17,154 bases of DNA. Source: CF-13 sp036782775. GTDB lineage: Bacteria > Chloroflexota > Dormibacteria > CF-121. Under the pieces are notes generated by a model. It was not told the origin of the DNA. It saw only the letters and a program-made list of their open reading frames with translations, and made no database searches. Shown here piece after piece: positions 7,794-14,675 of this stretch. The position numbers and the translations under genes were made by a program. Position 1 is the stretch's first letter. Each line of letters begins with the position of its first letter. The stretch spans positions 1 to 17,154 of the forward strand of contig DAIPYJ010000060.1 in the NCBI GenBank assembly GCA_036782775.1, written 5' to 3'.

Positions 7794-9242
7794 TCAGTCG
7801 AGCGATTTCAGTTGCGGCCAGATGTCACTGAGCGTCCCGTTTGGATGGACGATCCAGATCGCCTTGCCCCATTCCTCGTTTTGAATCCCGAGTGCGTTCG
7901 TGATAGTGCCGACCCGTTGCGGCTCGCCGACGGTGCGGGCCAGATAATCGCCCGGAAAGCCGACCACGATCAAGGTCGACGGATTCATCCGAGCCGGTGC
8001 CCAGTAGTACCAGGAGAGCTCCGGACAGACGACCAGGGGAAGGCCATGCCCATAAAAGGCGAGGGCACCGGCCTCGCCGTAGTTGTCGGTCAGGATGATT
8101 GCGGACGCGCGCTGCCCGGGAGGCAGCGACTGGTAGACGGCGCTGACCTGTTGAGCCAGGTCGGGCCAGCCCACCATGTCGGAATAATCCTTGCGCGCGT
8201 TCCAAATGTTCTTGGGAAGGTTGCGCGCCTGAATCACCGGCAGGCCAATCGGCAAGAGAATGAGGGTCACGGCGCAGGCCAGCGCGACGAGCGGCTCGCG
8301 AAGCCACCGCCGTCGAACGGCGCCGACGAACCAGACGGCACCGGCGGCATACGCCAGCGGATAGATGGGCGCAGGGTAGTACGCCTTGCCACCGGCGAGG
8401 AAGAAGACGAGCTCGACGGCCATGACGGCGACGGCAGCCGGCCGGAACCGCTCCCGGCGCCAGAGCCAGATGACGCCCATGACCACGATGGGGAGCAGTT
8501 GCGGACCGGCGAGCAGCAACTGCTGCACCCAGTAGAAGATGGGACCGTCGGTCGCGCCCCGGTGGATGAGGGTATAGCGGACGCTGTCCCAGTGATGGGT
8601 GAGCTGCCAGCCGAGGTTGGGCAGGAACAGCAGGATGGCAATGGCCAGGCCTAGCCACGGCCAGCGCGTTCCGAGCAGCCGGCGCTGCGGCGTCAGCAGC
8701 AGGCGCTGCGGCGTCAGCAGCAAACCGATGATGATCGCGACGCCCAGGCCAATCACCGTGTACTTGGTCTCGAGTCCGATGCCAAAGACCAGGCCGAGCA
8801 GCAGCCACTCGCGAGGGTTCGCGCCATTCAGGAGCCGGACAAAAAGAAGGATGGCGACCGCCCAGACCAACTGGTCGAAGCTGACGGTTTGAAACAGGAG
8901 GTTGGCGCCGACGAACATGGGCGAGATCAACACCGCGAGAGCCGCCAGTGCCTGGGCCGTACGATCGCCGCCGAGCTCACGGGCAATCAGAGCGGCGATC
9001 ACGATGACGGCGGCGCCGACCAAAACGGTCAGCAGTCGCAATCCGGGAAGCGAACGCGGAAAGATCAGTTGATCCAGTGCGGCGAGAACCGGCGTGACTG
9101 GCGGATAGTCGACGTACCCGAAACCGAGATGCCGGCTCGACCCGAGGTAATAGAACTCATCGCGGTGCCAGCCGTATCGATCGGCCACCGCCATCGTCAA
9201 GCCAAGCTTGACGGCGACGATCGCCGCAATCAAGGCCCCCAC
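7794..9242 (-). CDS. GT39-family membrane glycosyltransferase (PMT/ArnT-like)
   Basis: A polytopic membrane protein of about 482 aa in the PMT_2/ArnT superfamily, which moves a sugar from a polyprenyl-phosphate donor to a lipid or protein acceptor on the outer face of the membrane. The first periplasmic loop has WHRDEFYY with the D-E pair typical of the active site, followed by GYVDYPPVTP. About ten further helices follow, then a soluble C-terminal domain (from roughly ARKDYSDM onward). An exact 21-bp duplication makes LLLTPQR occur twice in a row in a cytoplasmic loop. Start choice: the frame opens at TTG 9284, but residues before GTG 9242 are encoded by a GC-rich palindrome, and GTG 9242 has GGGAGGG just upstream, so 9242 is preferred. 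Acceptor and sugar are unknown. Confidence 0.88.
   Translation of the reverse strand: MGALIAAIVAVKLGLTMAVADRYGWHRDEFYYLGSSRHLGFGYVDYPPVTPVLAALDQLIFPRSLPGLRLLTVLVGAAVIVIAALIARELGGDRTAQALAALAVLISPMFVGANLLFQTVSFDQLVWAVAILLFVRLLNGANPREWLLLGLVFGIGLETKYTVIGLGVAIIIGLLLTPQRLLLTPQRRLLGTRWPWLGLAIAILLFLPNLGWQLTHHWDSVRYTLIHRGATDGPIFYWVQQLLLAGPQLLPIVVMGVIWLWRRERFRPAAVAVMAVELVFFLAGGKAYYPAPIYPLAYAAGAVWFVGAVRRRWLREPLVALACAVTLILLPIGLPVIQARNLPKNIWNARKDYSDMVGWPDLAQQVSAVYQSLPPGQRASAIILTDNYGEAGALAFYGHGLPLVVCPELSWYYWAPARMNPSTLIVVGFPGDYLARTVGEPQRVGTITNALGIQNEEWGKAIWIVHPNGTLSDIWPQLKSLD
8681..8722. repeat. Exact 21-bp tandem duplication inside the GT39 gene
   Basis: Two perfect consecutive copies (8681-8701 and 8702-8722) of a unit beginning ggcgctgcgg. 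The length is a multiple of three, so the reading frame is kept and the protein gains a second LLLTPQR. Perfect identity points to a recent slippage event. Confidence 0.9.
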
Positions 9243-9246
9243 CCTG

Positions 9247-9270
9247 CCCTCCCCCGCCAGCGTGGGAGGG
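9247..9270. repeat. GC-rich REP-like palindrome at the GT39 start
   Basis: CCCTCCC (9247-9253) and GGGAGGG (9264-9270) form a 7-bp perfect stem with a 10-nt loop. It sits between the debranching gene stop and the preferred GT39 start. It may be an intergenic repeat, a processing site or a weak terminator; only one copy occurs here, so its repetitive nature is inferred from its look. Confidence 0.5.
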
Positions 9271-9289
9271 ATGCCCACGCGCAAGTGTC

Positions 9290-11461
9290 CTAGGTCCGGG
9301 CGAGCGGCATCTGGATCAACGGCGGACGGGGCAGCGATCCATGGACGACCTGAAACCCGCTTGTGTTCGAGCCGACCTCGACCTGGTCACGGTGGAGGCG
9401 CAGCTCGATCGCGCCGTTGCCGGCGCGCAGATTCTTGAGGGTCAGGTCCGGCAGCCAGTCCGGAAGATCCGGATTGACATAGACGGTTCGCGTGTTGCCC
9501 ACCGTGTGGATGCCGCAGAGCACGGCGATCAGCCGGAAGACGGCCGCCGCCGACCAGGCCTGTGGCACGTTGGTGCCGAGGTAGGGGACCGGAAACCCGC
9601 CGGCATCCCGCTCGACGCCGGCCCAGAGCTCCGGCAGCCGGTACTGCTCGAAGCGCTCGGCGGCGTCGAAGACCCCGTGCGCAATCTCGTGTGCTTCTTT
9701 GTGGCGACCCGCGCGGCGAAAGCCGCCGGCGATGTTGGCGTTGTCGTGCGGCCAAACCGACCCGAGGTGATAGGAGTACGGGTTGTACGAAGGGTGCTCG
9801 GTGGACAAAGTGCGGACGCCCCAACCGCTCCACATGTCCGGCCGCATCAAGCGATCGACCACGCGATGGGCGCGTTCCGCGGGCACGATACCACTCGCAA
9901 GGCAATGGCCGGCATTGGACGCCACCGTCTTGATCGGACGCTTCTCGCCGTCAAGGCCGAGATAGTAGGTGCCTTCCTCCTCCCACCAGAAGCGCTCGTT
10001 GAAGCTCTCGTAGAGCCGGACGGCGCGCTCGCGCATCTCGCTCGACCGATCCTTCTCGCCGAGGATTTCGTAGACCTCCGACATCCGGAGCATGGCGTCG
10101 AAGGCGTAGCCTTGGAGCTCGCAGAGCGCATGGGGCAGCGGGGCGAGCGTGCCGTCGGCGTGCTGAATCGCCTCCTTCGAGTCCTTCCAGCCCTGGCAGT
10201 AAAAGCCGACGGATGAACGCGTCTTGTATTCCTGGAAGCCGTCGCCGTCGCGATCGCCGTAGTGGAGCAGCCAGCTGAGCGCGGCCTCCGCGTTTGGCCG
10301 GTAGCGCTTGAGAATCGATTCGTCGCTGGTCCACTGAAAGGCGTAGGAGTAGACGATCAGGAAGAGGAGGGTGGCGTCCGCCGTCCCGAAGTACGGCGTG
10401 AAGGGAAGCAGTCCGAGGCTGGCCAGCTCGCCGTAGCGAATCTCGTGCGGGATCTTGCCCGGCTCCTTGTCCTGCTCCGCATTGTCATCCGTGGCCTGCA
10501 CGCGGGCGAGCCGATCCAGGGCGCCCATGGCAAATTCGGGAAAGCCGCTGATGCTTTCCATGGCGACGATCAAGCTGTCGCGGCCGAAGAGCGTGACGTA
10601 CCAGGGAATGCCGGCCGCCGGGACGAAGATGCTGCGGCGCACGGCGAAATCCGCCATCCGCAGCGCTTCCATGTCGGCCACCGCCCGCCGCCAGATGATG
10701 GGCAGGGTTGGATGACTGGTCGCGATATCGACCGGGGGCAGCACGCCCGTCGCCATCTGCGGATGCCGATCCCATACCGCGTGACACTCGAGCACACGGG
10801 CCCGATGCCCATCAATCACGGGAAGCCACTCGATGCAGGTGTGCCAGCGTTCTTTGGGCGCAAGGTTGATCACGAACTGCATTCGCCCGTTGGCAAATTC
10901 GGGATGCGAGTCGGGGCGCTCAATCACGACGATCAGCTCGCGCTTGAACGTCTCATGCTCATAGGTGGTGTGCAGTTCGCCGCTCCGTTCGTGCCACGAG
11001 CTCTGCAGGTCGCCGCGGCGGACGAGCCGCCTCCGCCGGACATCGAAGATATCGGCGAAGTCGGATTCGATGGCGACCTCGAGGATGAGCCGGACAGGAT
11101 GGCGCGCGAAGTTGATCAGGTCGTAGTCCTCGTGGATACCCTCGAAGATGGTGCGATCGAGACGGAAGCCGAGCGCCCGTTCCTCGAGGACGATGTCGTG
11201 CTCGGCGCCGTTTCGTGATCCGGCGAGCGGAAGTTGCGGCGTCGTGAATTCCCAGCGCGCCGAGAAATGATCGATCGGGTTGGCGTCGAGCAGGAGGGGC
11301 GGCCGTCCGTTGATGGTGAGCAGGTAGCCGGAGACGAAACGCGTATCGCGCGCGAAGAATCCAACCGGGTTGGTCGAGAGCATGGTGCCATCGGGCTCGG
11401 TGACGAGCAGCTGGTGGTCATGGTTGATCGTGATCGTGGGGGGGCCCGAAACAACCGGCAT
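9290..11461 (-). CDS. Glycogen-debranching-type amylo-alpha-1,6-glucosidase
   Basis: A 723-aa cytosolic protein of the COG3408 type: an N-terminal beta-rich domain (about 1-240; TINHDHQLLVTEPDGT, FFARDTRF, SGYLLTING) followed by an (alpha/alpha)6 barrel. Barrel landmarks are PWYVTLFGRDSLI (286-298), EYKTRSSVGFYCQGWKDSKEA, ELQGYAFDAM and SVWPHDNANIAGG near 575. This family hydrolyses alpha-1,6 branches of glycogen or related glucans; many bacterial members are uncharacterised, so the exact glucan is open. ATG 11461 has no Shine-Dalgarno sequence. It is the first gene of the minus-strand string, with the GT39 frame opening about 5 bp after its stop. No glycogen synthase or branching enzyme is nearby. 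Confidence 0.9.
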   Translation of the reverse strand: MPVVSGPPTITINHDHQLLVTEPDGTMLSTNPVGFFARDTRFVSGYLLTINGRPPLLLDANPIDHFSARWEFTTPQLPLAGSRNGAEHDIVLEERALGFRLDRTIFEGIHEDYDLINFARHPVRLILEVAIESDFADIFDVRRRRLVRRGDLQSSWHERSGELHTTYEHETFKRELIVVIERPDSHPEFANGRMQFVINLAPKERWHTCIEWLPVIDGHRARVLECHAVWDRHPQMATGVLPPVDIATSHPTLPIIWRRAVADMEALRMADFAVRRSIFVPAAGIPWYVTLFGRDSLIVAMESISGFPEFAMGALDRLARVQATDDNAEQDKEPGKIPHEIRYGELASLGLLPFTPYFGTADATLLFLIVYSYAFQWTSDESILKRYRPNAEAALSWLLHYGDRDGDGFQEYKTRSSVGFYCQGWKDSKEAIQHADGTLAPLPHALCELQGYAFDAMLRMSEVYEILGEKDRSSEMRERAVRLYESFNERFWWEEEGTYYLGLDGEKRPIKTVASNAGHCLASGIVPAERAHRVVDRLMRPDMWSGWGVRTLSTEHPSYNPYSYHLGSVWPHDNANIAGGFRRAGRHKEAHEIAHGVFDAAERFEQYRLPELWAGVERDAGGFPVPYLGTNVPQAWSAAAVFRLIAVLCGIHTVGNTRTVYVNPDLPDWLPDLTLKNLRAGNGAIELRLHRDQVEVGSNTSGFQVVHGSLPRPPLIQMPLART

Positions 11462-11485
11462 GAGTCTTCATCAAAGGTTACGGAA

Positions 11486-11505
11486 TCCGGTTATCCGGTT
11501 ATCCG
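11486..11505. repeat. Tandem octamer TCCGGTTA in a divergent promoter region
   Basis: Two perfect head-to-tail copies (11486-11493, 11494-11501) followed by TCCG, a further half copy. They lie 25 bp upstream of the debranching gene ATG, in the 87-bp gap shared with the divergent membrane-protein gene, so a direct-repeat operator is possible. Nothing else is obvious in this gap except a -10-like TAGCAT at 11525-11530. Confidence 0.45.
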
Positions 11506-11536
11506 CGTGGCCCATCAGTCGGCCTAGCATTGACAC

Positions 11537-11544
11537 AGGAGGTG
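11537..11544 (+). promoter_or_regulatory. Perfect Shine-Dalgarno sequence fixing a TTG start
   Basis: AGGAGGTG lies 4 nt before TTG 11549. No ATG or GTG is near, so this site decides the unusual start of the downstream gene. TAGCAT at 11525-11530 may be the -10 box. Confidence 0.75.
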
Positions 11545-11548
11545 CGAG

Positions 11549-12043
11549 TTGCGAACGAAAAACGTGGTTTCTGGTGCAGCGGCGGGCGTTATTGGCGGCT
11601 ACGTCGGCACCAAGGTGATGGGCCCAGTGACAAGCAAGCTGCAGGACCTGGCGCCCGAGGCTGACAAAGAACGGGAGAAGCAGGTCAGCCCCGGCTCGCC
11701 GTACAAGATTGGCGCCCGCAAGGCTGCCGACTTGGTCGGTGTGCGCTTGGACGATAAGCAAATCGAGACAGCGGCCTCAGCCATGCCATACACGGTCGGT
11801 ATTGCGGGTGGATTGCTCTACGTGCTGCTGCGGCGCGTGGCGCGCATGCCTCCGGCGCTGGCCGCGGTCTCATCCGGGATGGCGCTCTTCTTCCTGGTCG
11901 ATGAGGGGCTGACCCCGACGCTCGGGCTGAGCGCGCCAAACCTGGAGTACCCGCTCTCAACCCACCTTCGCGGGTTCCTCGGACACCTCGCCTACGGCGC
12001 CGGAGTGGCCCTTACCGCCGAGGTTCTGATGGCCGGCCGCTAA
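11549..12043 (+). CDS. Small membrane protein, DUF1440/YagU-like
   Basis: A 164-aa protein starting at TTG with a perfect ribosome site. It has a glycine-rich first membrane segment (about 6-24: SGAAAGVIGGYVGTKVMG), a charged soluble stretch with many Lys and Glu (about 30-75), then two or three more hydrophobic segments (about 80-95, 100-120, 140-160). The arrangement resembles DUF1440/YagU inner-membrane proteins, of unknown function; this likeness is from memory of the pattern and is moderate. It is divergent from the debranching gene and converges on the small C-C protein gene, overlapping it by 32 bp at the 3' end. Confidence 0.75.
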   Translation: MRTKNVVSGAAAGVIGGYVGTKVMGPVTSKLQDLAPEADKEREKQVSPGSPYKIGARKAADLVGVRLDDKQIETAASAMPYTVGIAGGLLYVLLRRVARMPPALAAVSSGMALFFLVDEGLTPTLGLSAPNLEYPLSTHLRGFLGHLAYGAGVALTAEVLMAGR

Positions 12044-12356
12044 CCAGCTCGGCGAGCGGCCCGAACGTTTCTCGGGCCGCCGCTTCGCCGTCGTCACCCA
12101 TGCCGGTAACGGACATCAGCAGACCCGCTGCCGACTGGCGTAGCTCGATCGTCATCCAGGAACAGCAGTCCCGTTCGAGGTCCGCCAGCCTGGCGAGGGA
12201 TTCCCCGACGCCGGGCGCAGGCGAGAAGAGAAAGCTCACGCCGCCGTCGATCAGCGTGGTCTCGGTTGCATAGCGGCCAACTTTCATCCAGGCGGCGCGG
12301 CGATCGCGAAGGTCGACGTCGCTCAAGGTGCAGGCCATGACAGGTGTTTCTTCCAT
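12012..12356 (-). CDS. Small C-C motif protein divergent from a MerR regulator
   Basis: A 114-aa soluble protein of unknown function. It carries three cysteines: C9 in MACTL and the pair C64-C65 in ERDCCSW, inside an otherwise alpha/beta-looking small domain. Similar short proteins with an E-x-x-C-C core next to MerR genes occur in actinobacteria and relatives (recalled, not checked). The start at ATG 12356 is supported by a MerR-type promoter whose -10 box ends 6 nt upstream, making the message leaderless; ATG 12338 is an alternative. The 3' end overlaps the convergent membrane-protein gene by 32 bp. A role in binding or sensing a thiol-reactive metal or electrophile is plausible from the cysteines and the regulator, but unproven. 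Confidence 0.75.
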   Translation of the reverse strand: MEETPVMACTLSDVDLRDRRAAWMKVGRYATETTLIDGGVSFLFSPAPGVGESLARLADLERDCCSWMTIELRQSAAGLLMSVTGMGDDGEAAARETFGPLAELVSGRPSEPRR

Positions 12357-12362
12357 GTGACG

Positions 12363-12393
12363 ATCCTTGCACTTAAAGTCGACTTTAAGTCAA
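12363..12393 (-). promoter_or_regulatory. MerR-type promoter with 20-bp perfect palindrome
   Basis: On the minus strand: -35 TTGACT (12393 to 12388), a 19-bp spacer, then -10-like AAGGAT (12368 to 12363). The spacer is longer than the usual 17 bp, as in promoters that MerR-family proteins activate by twisting DNA. The perfect palindrome ACTTAAAGTCGACTTTAAGT (12371-12390) starts inside the -35 box, an arrangement very like the zntA promoter of E. coli. It drives the C-C protein gene, whose ATG begins 6 nt after the -10 box. On the other strand TACAAT (12395-12400) can serve the merR gene, so regulator binding should also affect its own transcription. Confidence 0.75.
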
Positions 12394-12411
12394 GTACAAT
12401 CGGAAAACAGC

Positions 12412-12834
12412 ATGGCCGTCACAGCGGATTCAGCCTCCCTGAGCATCGGACAGGCCGCTGCCCGAGCCGGGATGCGTGCGTCGGCCATCCGTTACTACGA
12501 GGCCGCTGGATTATTCCCGCCCGCCGTTCGAGTGGGTGGTAAGCGCCGATATGACCCGCAGATCACCGACGTGCTCCTGCTGATCCGCTTCAGTCAACGG
12601 CTTGGCTTTACTCTGACGGAGATCCGGCGGCTGCTCAAAGATCCGTCAGGTCAGCGACAGAAGGCGTTGTGGCGCGAGCTCGTAGACACCAAGCTACGCG
12701 AGATCAATGCGCTAATCCGTTCAGCCAAGGGCGTCCAGCGCGTTTTGCGCGAGACCCGGGATTGCGACTGCGTGACGCTGACCAGTTGCTGCTACCTTCG
12801 CGACGAGTCGAAGCTCGTTTCGGCTCGCGACTAG
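12412..12834 (+). CDS. MerR-family regulator with C-terminal cysteine cluster
   Basis: A 140-aa MerR regulator. The winged helix-turn-helix occupies 9-75 (SIGQAAARAG, AIRYYEAAGL, RRYDP, RFSQRLGFTLTEIRRLL), followed by a dimerisation helix (about 82-115) and a C-terminal effector tail with C118, C120, C126 and C127 (pattern C-x-C-x5-C-C). This tail resembles heavy-metal or thiol sensors; it lacks the C-x2-C-x-C-x5-C set of SoxR. Start ATG 12412 was chosen because the longer frame from TTG 12367 would run through the operator palindrome. TACAAT at 12395-12400 lies 11 nt upstream, leaving almost no leader. The gene is divergent from the C-C protein gene, its likely target. Effector is unknown. 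Confidence 0.9.
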   Translation: MAVTADSASLSIGQAAARAGMRASAIRYYEAAGLFPPAVRVGGKRRYDPQITDVLLLIRFSQRLGFTLTEIRRLLKDPSGQRQKALWRELVDTKLREINALIRSAKGVQRVLRETRDCDCVTLTSCCYLRDESKLVSARD

Positions 12835-12880
12835 AATACGGCCAGTTTCAGCGCAGCCTGAATTCGAGGGAGGGAGTTTG

Positions 12881-13912
12881 ATGCGCCGGATCATGGTCTC
12901 CTTGCTCACGTTCGTCGCCCTGCTGCTTCCGCAGACCGTGTTCGCGGCACAGCCGGAGGTCGGCGTCGTGACGAACTTCGGCCCGAACCTGGCCGCCGTC
13001 TGTCCCATGCCGGAGGGACTCGCGATTGATCCAACCGGCAATCTCTATGCCGCCTCGTTCGCGTTCAAGCCCGTCGCCAACATCTGTGTCGAGAACCGGC
13101 AGGGGCAGGTCACCGATGTGATTCCGGTTCCTGCCGGCAAAGCCGGCATTGCCTCACTTCTCGGCGAGTTATTCGAGCCAAGCCAGGGGTTGTACGTCGT
13201 CGATTTCGCCGACGGAGCCCCGACCAACGGCCGGCTGCTTCGCATCGATGTCCGCACCCATGCGATCACGGTGCTCGCCACCGGCTTCCAGGCGCCCAAC
13301 GCGATCGCCCAGGACCGGCATCGCAATCTGTACATCTCCGACTCATTCATGGGAGCGATCTTTAAGGTGGCTCCCGACGGATCCAGCAACACCGTCTGGC
13401 TCCAGGACGCCCGTCTCACTCCCGCGGCGCCCGGCGACGGTCCGCCATTTGGCGCCAACGGTCTGGCATTCGATCGCAATCAGGACTTTCTCTACGTCGC
13501 CCAGACGCACAACGACATGGTTTACCGGATTCCAGTCGAAAGGGATGGGAGCGCTGGGCCACTCGAACTCTTTGCCTCCGGCGCTGCTATCGATGCGACG
13601 CAACACACGACTGAGGCCCTCCATGGCGCCGACGGCATCATGTTCGATGTGCGCGGCAATCTTTATGTCTGCGCCAATTCGTCGCAGGCGCCGGCTCCTA
13701 GCCTGCCAGGCGAGATCCAGGTTCTGTCGCCGAATGCGCAGCTAATTGCACGCTATGACGGTGTCGGCGGCAACGACCTCGATTTCCCCGCGAGCCTGGT
13801 CTTCCACGAGCGAGCGCTGTACATCACGAACCTTTCACTCGACAGCGCTGGCGTGAACTCGAAGCTCTCGGTGATGGGCGTTCCGTTCCCGGGTCTGCCA
13901 CTGCGGCCGTAA
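12881..13912 (+). CDS. Secreted SMP-30/NHL-type beta-propeller protein
   Basis: A 343-aa exported protein. The signal peptide is clear: MRRIM, a hydrophobic core, and cleavage after VFA at about residue 22. The mature part shows repeated strands such as GLAIDPTGNLYAASF, NAIAQDRHRNLYISDS, GLAFDRNQDFLYVAQ and GIMFDVRGNLYVCANS, typical of SMP-30/gluconolactonase or NHL-repeat propellers. Activity is unknown; these folds serve as lactonases or as binding scaffolds. ATG 12881 is preferred over TTG 12878 because GGGAGGGAG (12868-12876) lies 4 nt upstream. It follows merR by 46 bp on the same strand; TAGAAT at 12832-12837, overlapping the merR stop, could be its own -10 box. Confidence 0.85.
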   Translation: MRRIMVSLLTFVALLLPQTVFAAQPEVGVVTNFGPNLAAVCPMPEGLAIDPTGNLYAASFAFKPVANICVENRQGQVTDVIPVPAGKAGIASLLGELFEPSQGLYVVDFADGAPTNGRLLRIDVRTHAITVLATGFQAPNAIAQDRHRNLYISDSFMGAIFKVAPDGSSNTVWLQDARLTPAAPGDGPPFGANGLAFDRNQDFLYVAQTHNDMVYRIPVERDGSAGPLELFASGAAIDATQHTTEALHGADGIMFDVRGNLYVCANSSQAPAPSLPGEIQVLSPNAQLIARYDGVGGNDLDFPASLVFHERALYITNLSLDSAGVNSKLSVMGVPFPGLPLRP

Positions 13913-13946
13913 GCCGACCACGTTCGTTCGCTCGGATCAGCGCGCC

Positions 13947-13979
13947 GTCTCGGCGAAATCGAAAAGCCGCCGGGAAGAC
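13947..13979. terminator. Weak hairpin between convergent genes, possible bidirectional terminator
   Basis: CGGCG (13951-13955) pairs with CGCCG (13968-13972) around a 12-nt A-rich loop, with partial extension GTCT/AGAC outside. It lies in the 67-bp gap between the propeller gene and the convergent cupredoxin gene. There is no T-run, so this is only a possible terminator. Confidence 0.3.
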
Positions 13980-14675
13980 CTAACCAACGGTAATTGTCCC
14001 GACCATTCCGGCCTGGCGATGTCCGGGGATGGCGCAGTAAAACGTGTAAGTGCCCGGCGGGGCGGTGAAACGAATCTCTCGGTGTCCCCCGATCGGGATC
14101 GCCACGTTGACGTGGAGCTGGTCGATCGTCACGGTGTGCCAGAAGAGGTCCTGGTTGGTGACAGCCAACGTCACTCGTGCCGGACTGGCATGGAGGCTTC
14201 TCGTCGAGTAGGCGGCATTGTGAATCGTCAGGCTCAGGCCACCCGATGACGCCGTAGCCGAAAGGCCGAAAATCGCCTCGGCCGCAAAGGCGATGACAAA
14301 GGTAATAACGGCAACGGGCGCAACCTGGGCCCATCGCGGGCCCGCGGCATGGAGCCGCCGGAGCAAGGCGATGGCGATCGCGACCAGCGTGATCGCCGAG
14401 GTGATCGTGAGCGCGAGCGGTTGGACGACTGAAAACGCCGCCTCGCCGTTCTGAAGGTTGCTCACGGTCGCGGTCACCATCCAGAACAGCGTGTCGATGG
14501 AGAGCAGGCCCAGGGCAACCATGCCGAGCAACCCGCGGCGGAAATGGAGCAGAGCGAGACCAACCAGAAACAGGACCGCGAAGGCGATGGCCTCGCGGTC
14601 GACGTGCCTGATGCCGATCGCGGCAAAGATGCCGGCGCTGATCGCCGCGGCCCAGGTCAGCACCGATCGGTTCAA
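13980..14675 (-). CDS. Five-helix membrane protein with C-terminal cupredoxin domain
   Basis: A 231-aa protein with about five membrane helices (5-21, 29-45, 49-72, 81-105, 117-140) followed by an extracytoplasmic cupredoxin domain (150-231). Type-1 copper ligands are all visible: H180 in FWHTVTI, C214, H219 and M224 in YCAIPGHRQAGM (C-x4-H-x4-M), so it should carry electrons. The preferred start is TTG 14675, which overlaps the TGA of the upstream NDH-2 gene as TTGA and has GGGGG upstream; GTG 14663 is the alternative. The long open frame that continues beyond this point is only an echo of the upstream gene. Overlap with the NDH-2 gene implies coupled translation and a shared redox role. Redox partner is unknown. 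Confidence 0.85.
   Translation of the reverse strand: MNRSVLTWAAAISAGIFAAIGIRHVDREAIAFAVLFLVGLALLHFRRGLLGMVALGLLSIDTLFWMVTATVSNLQNGEAAFSVVQPLALTITSAITLVAIAIALLRRLHAAGPRWAQVAPVAVITFVIAFAAEAIFGLSATASSGGLSLTIHNAAYSTRSLHASPARVTLAVTNQDLFWHTVTIDQLHVNVAIPIGGHREIRFTAPPGTYTFYCAIPGHRQAGMVGTITVG

Noticed and set aside
10262..11218. 318-aa plus-strand reading frame
   Set aside because: Antisense of the debranching gene, with no recognisable domain; GC-rich codon structure produces such mirror frames.
12367..12411. merR start at TTG 12367
   Set aside because: It would place the operator palindrome and -10 box inside the coding region; ATG 12412 fits the family N-terminus.
12412..12834. SoxR-type [2Fe-2S] regulator
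   Set aside because: Cysteine spacing is C-x-C-x5-C-C and lacks the first C-x2-C pair of SoxR.
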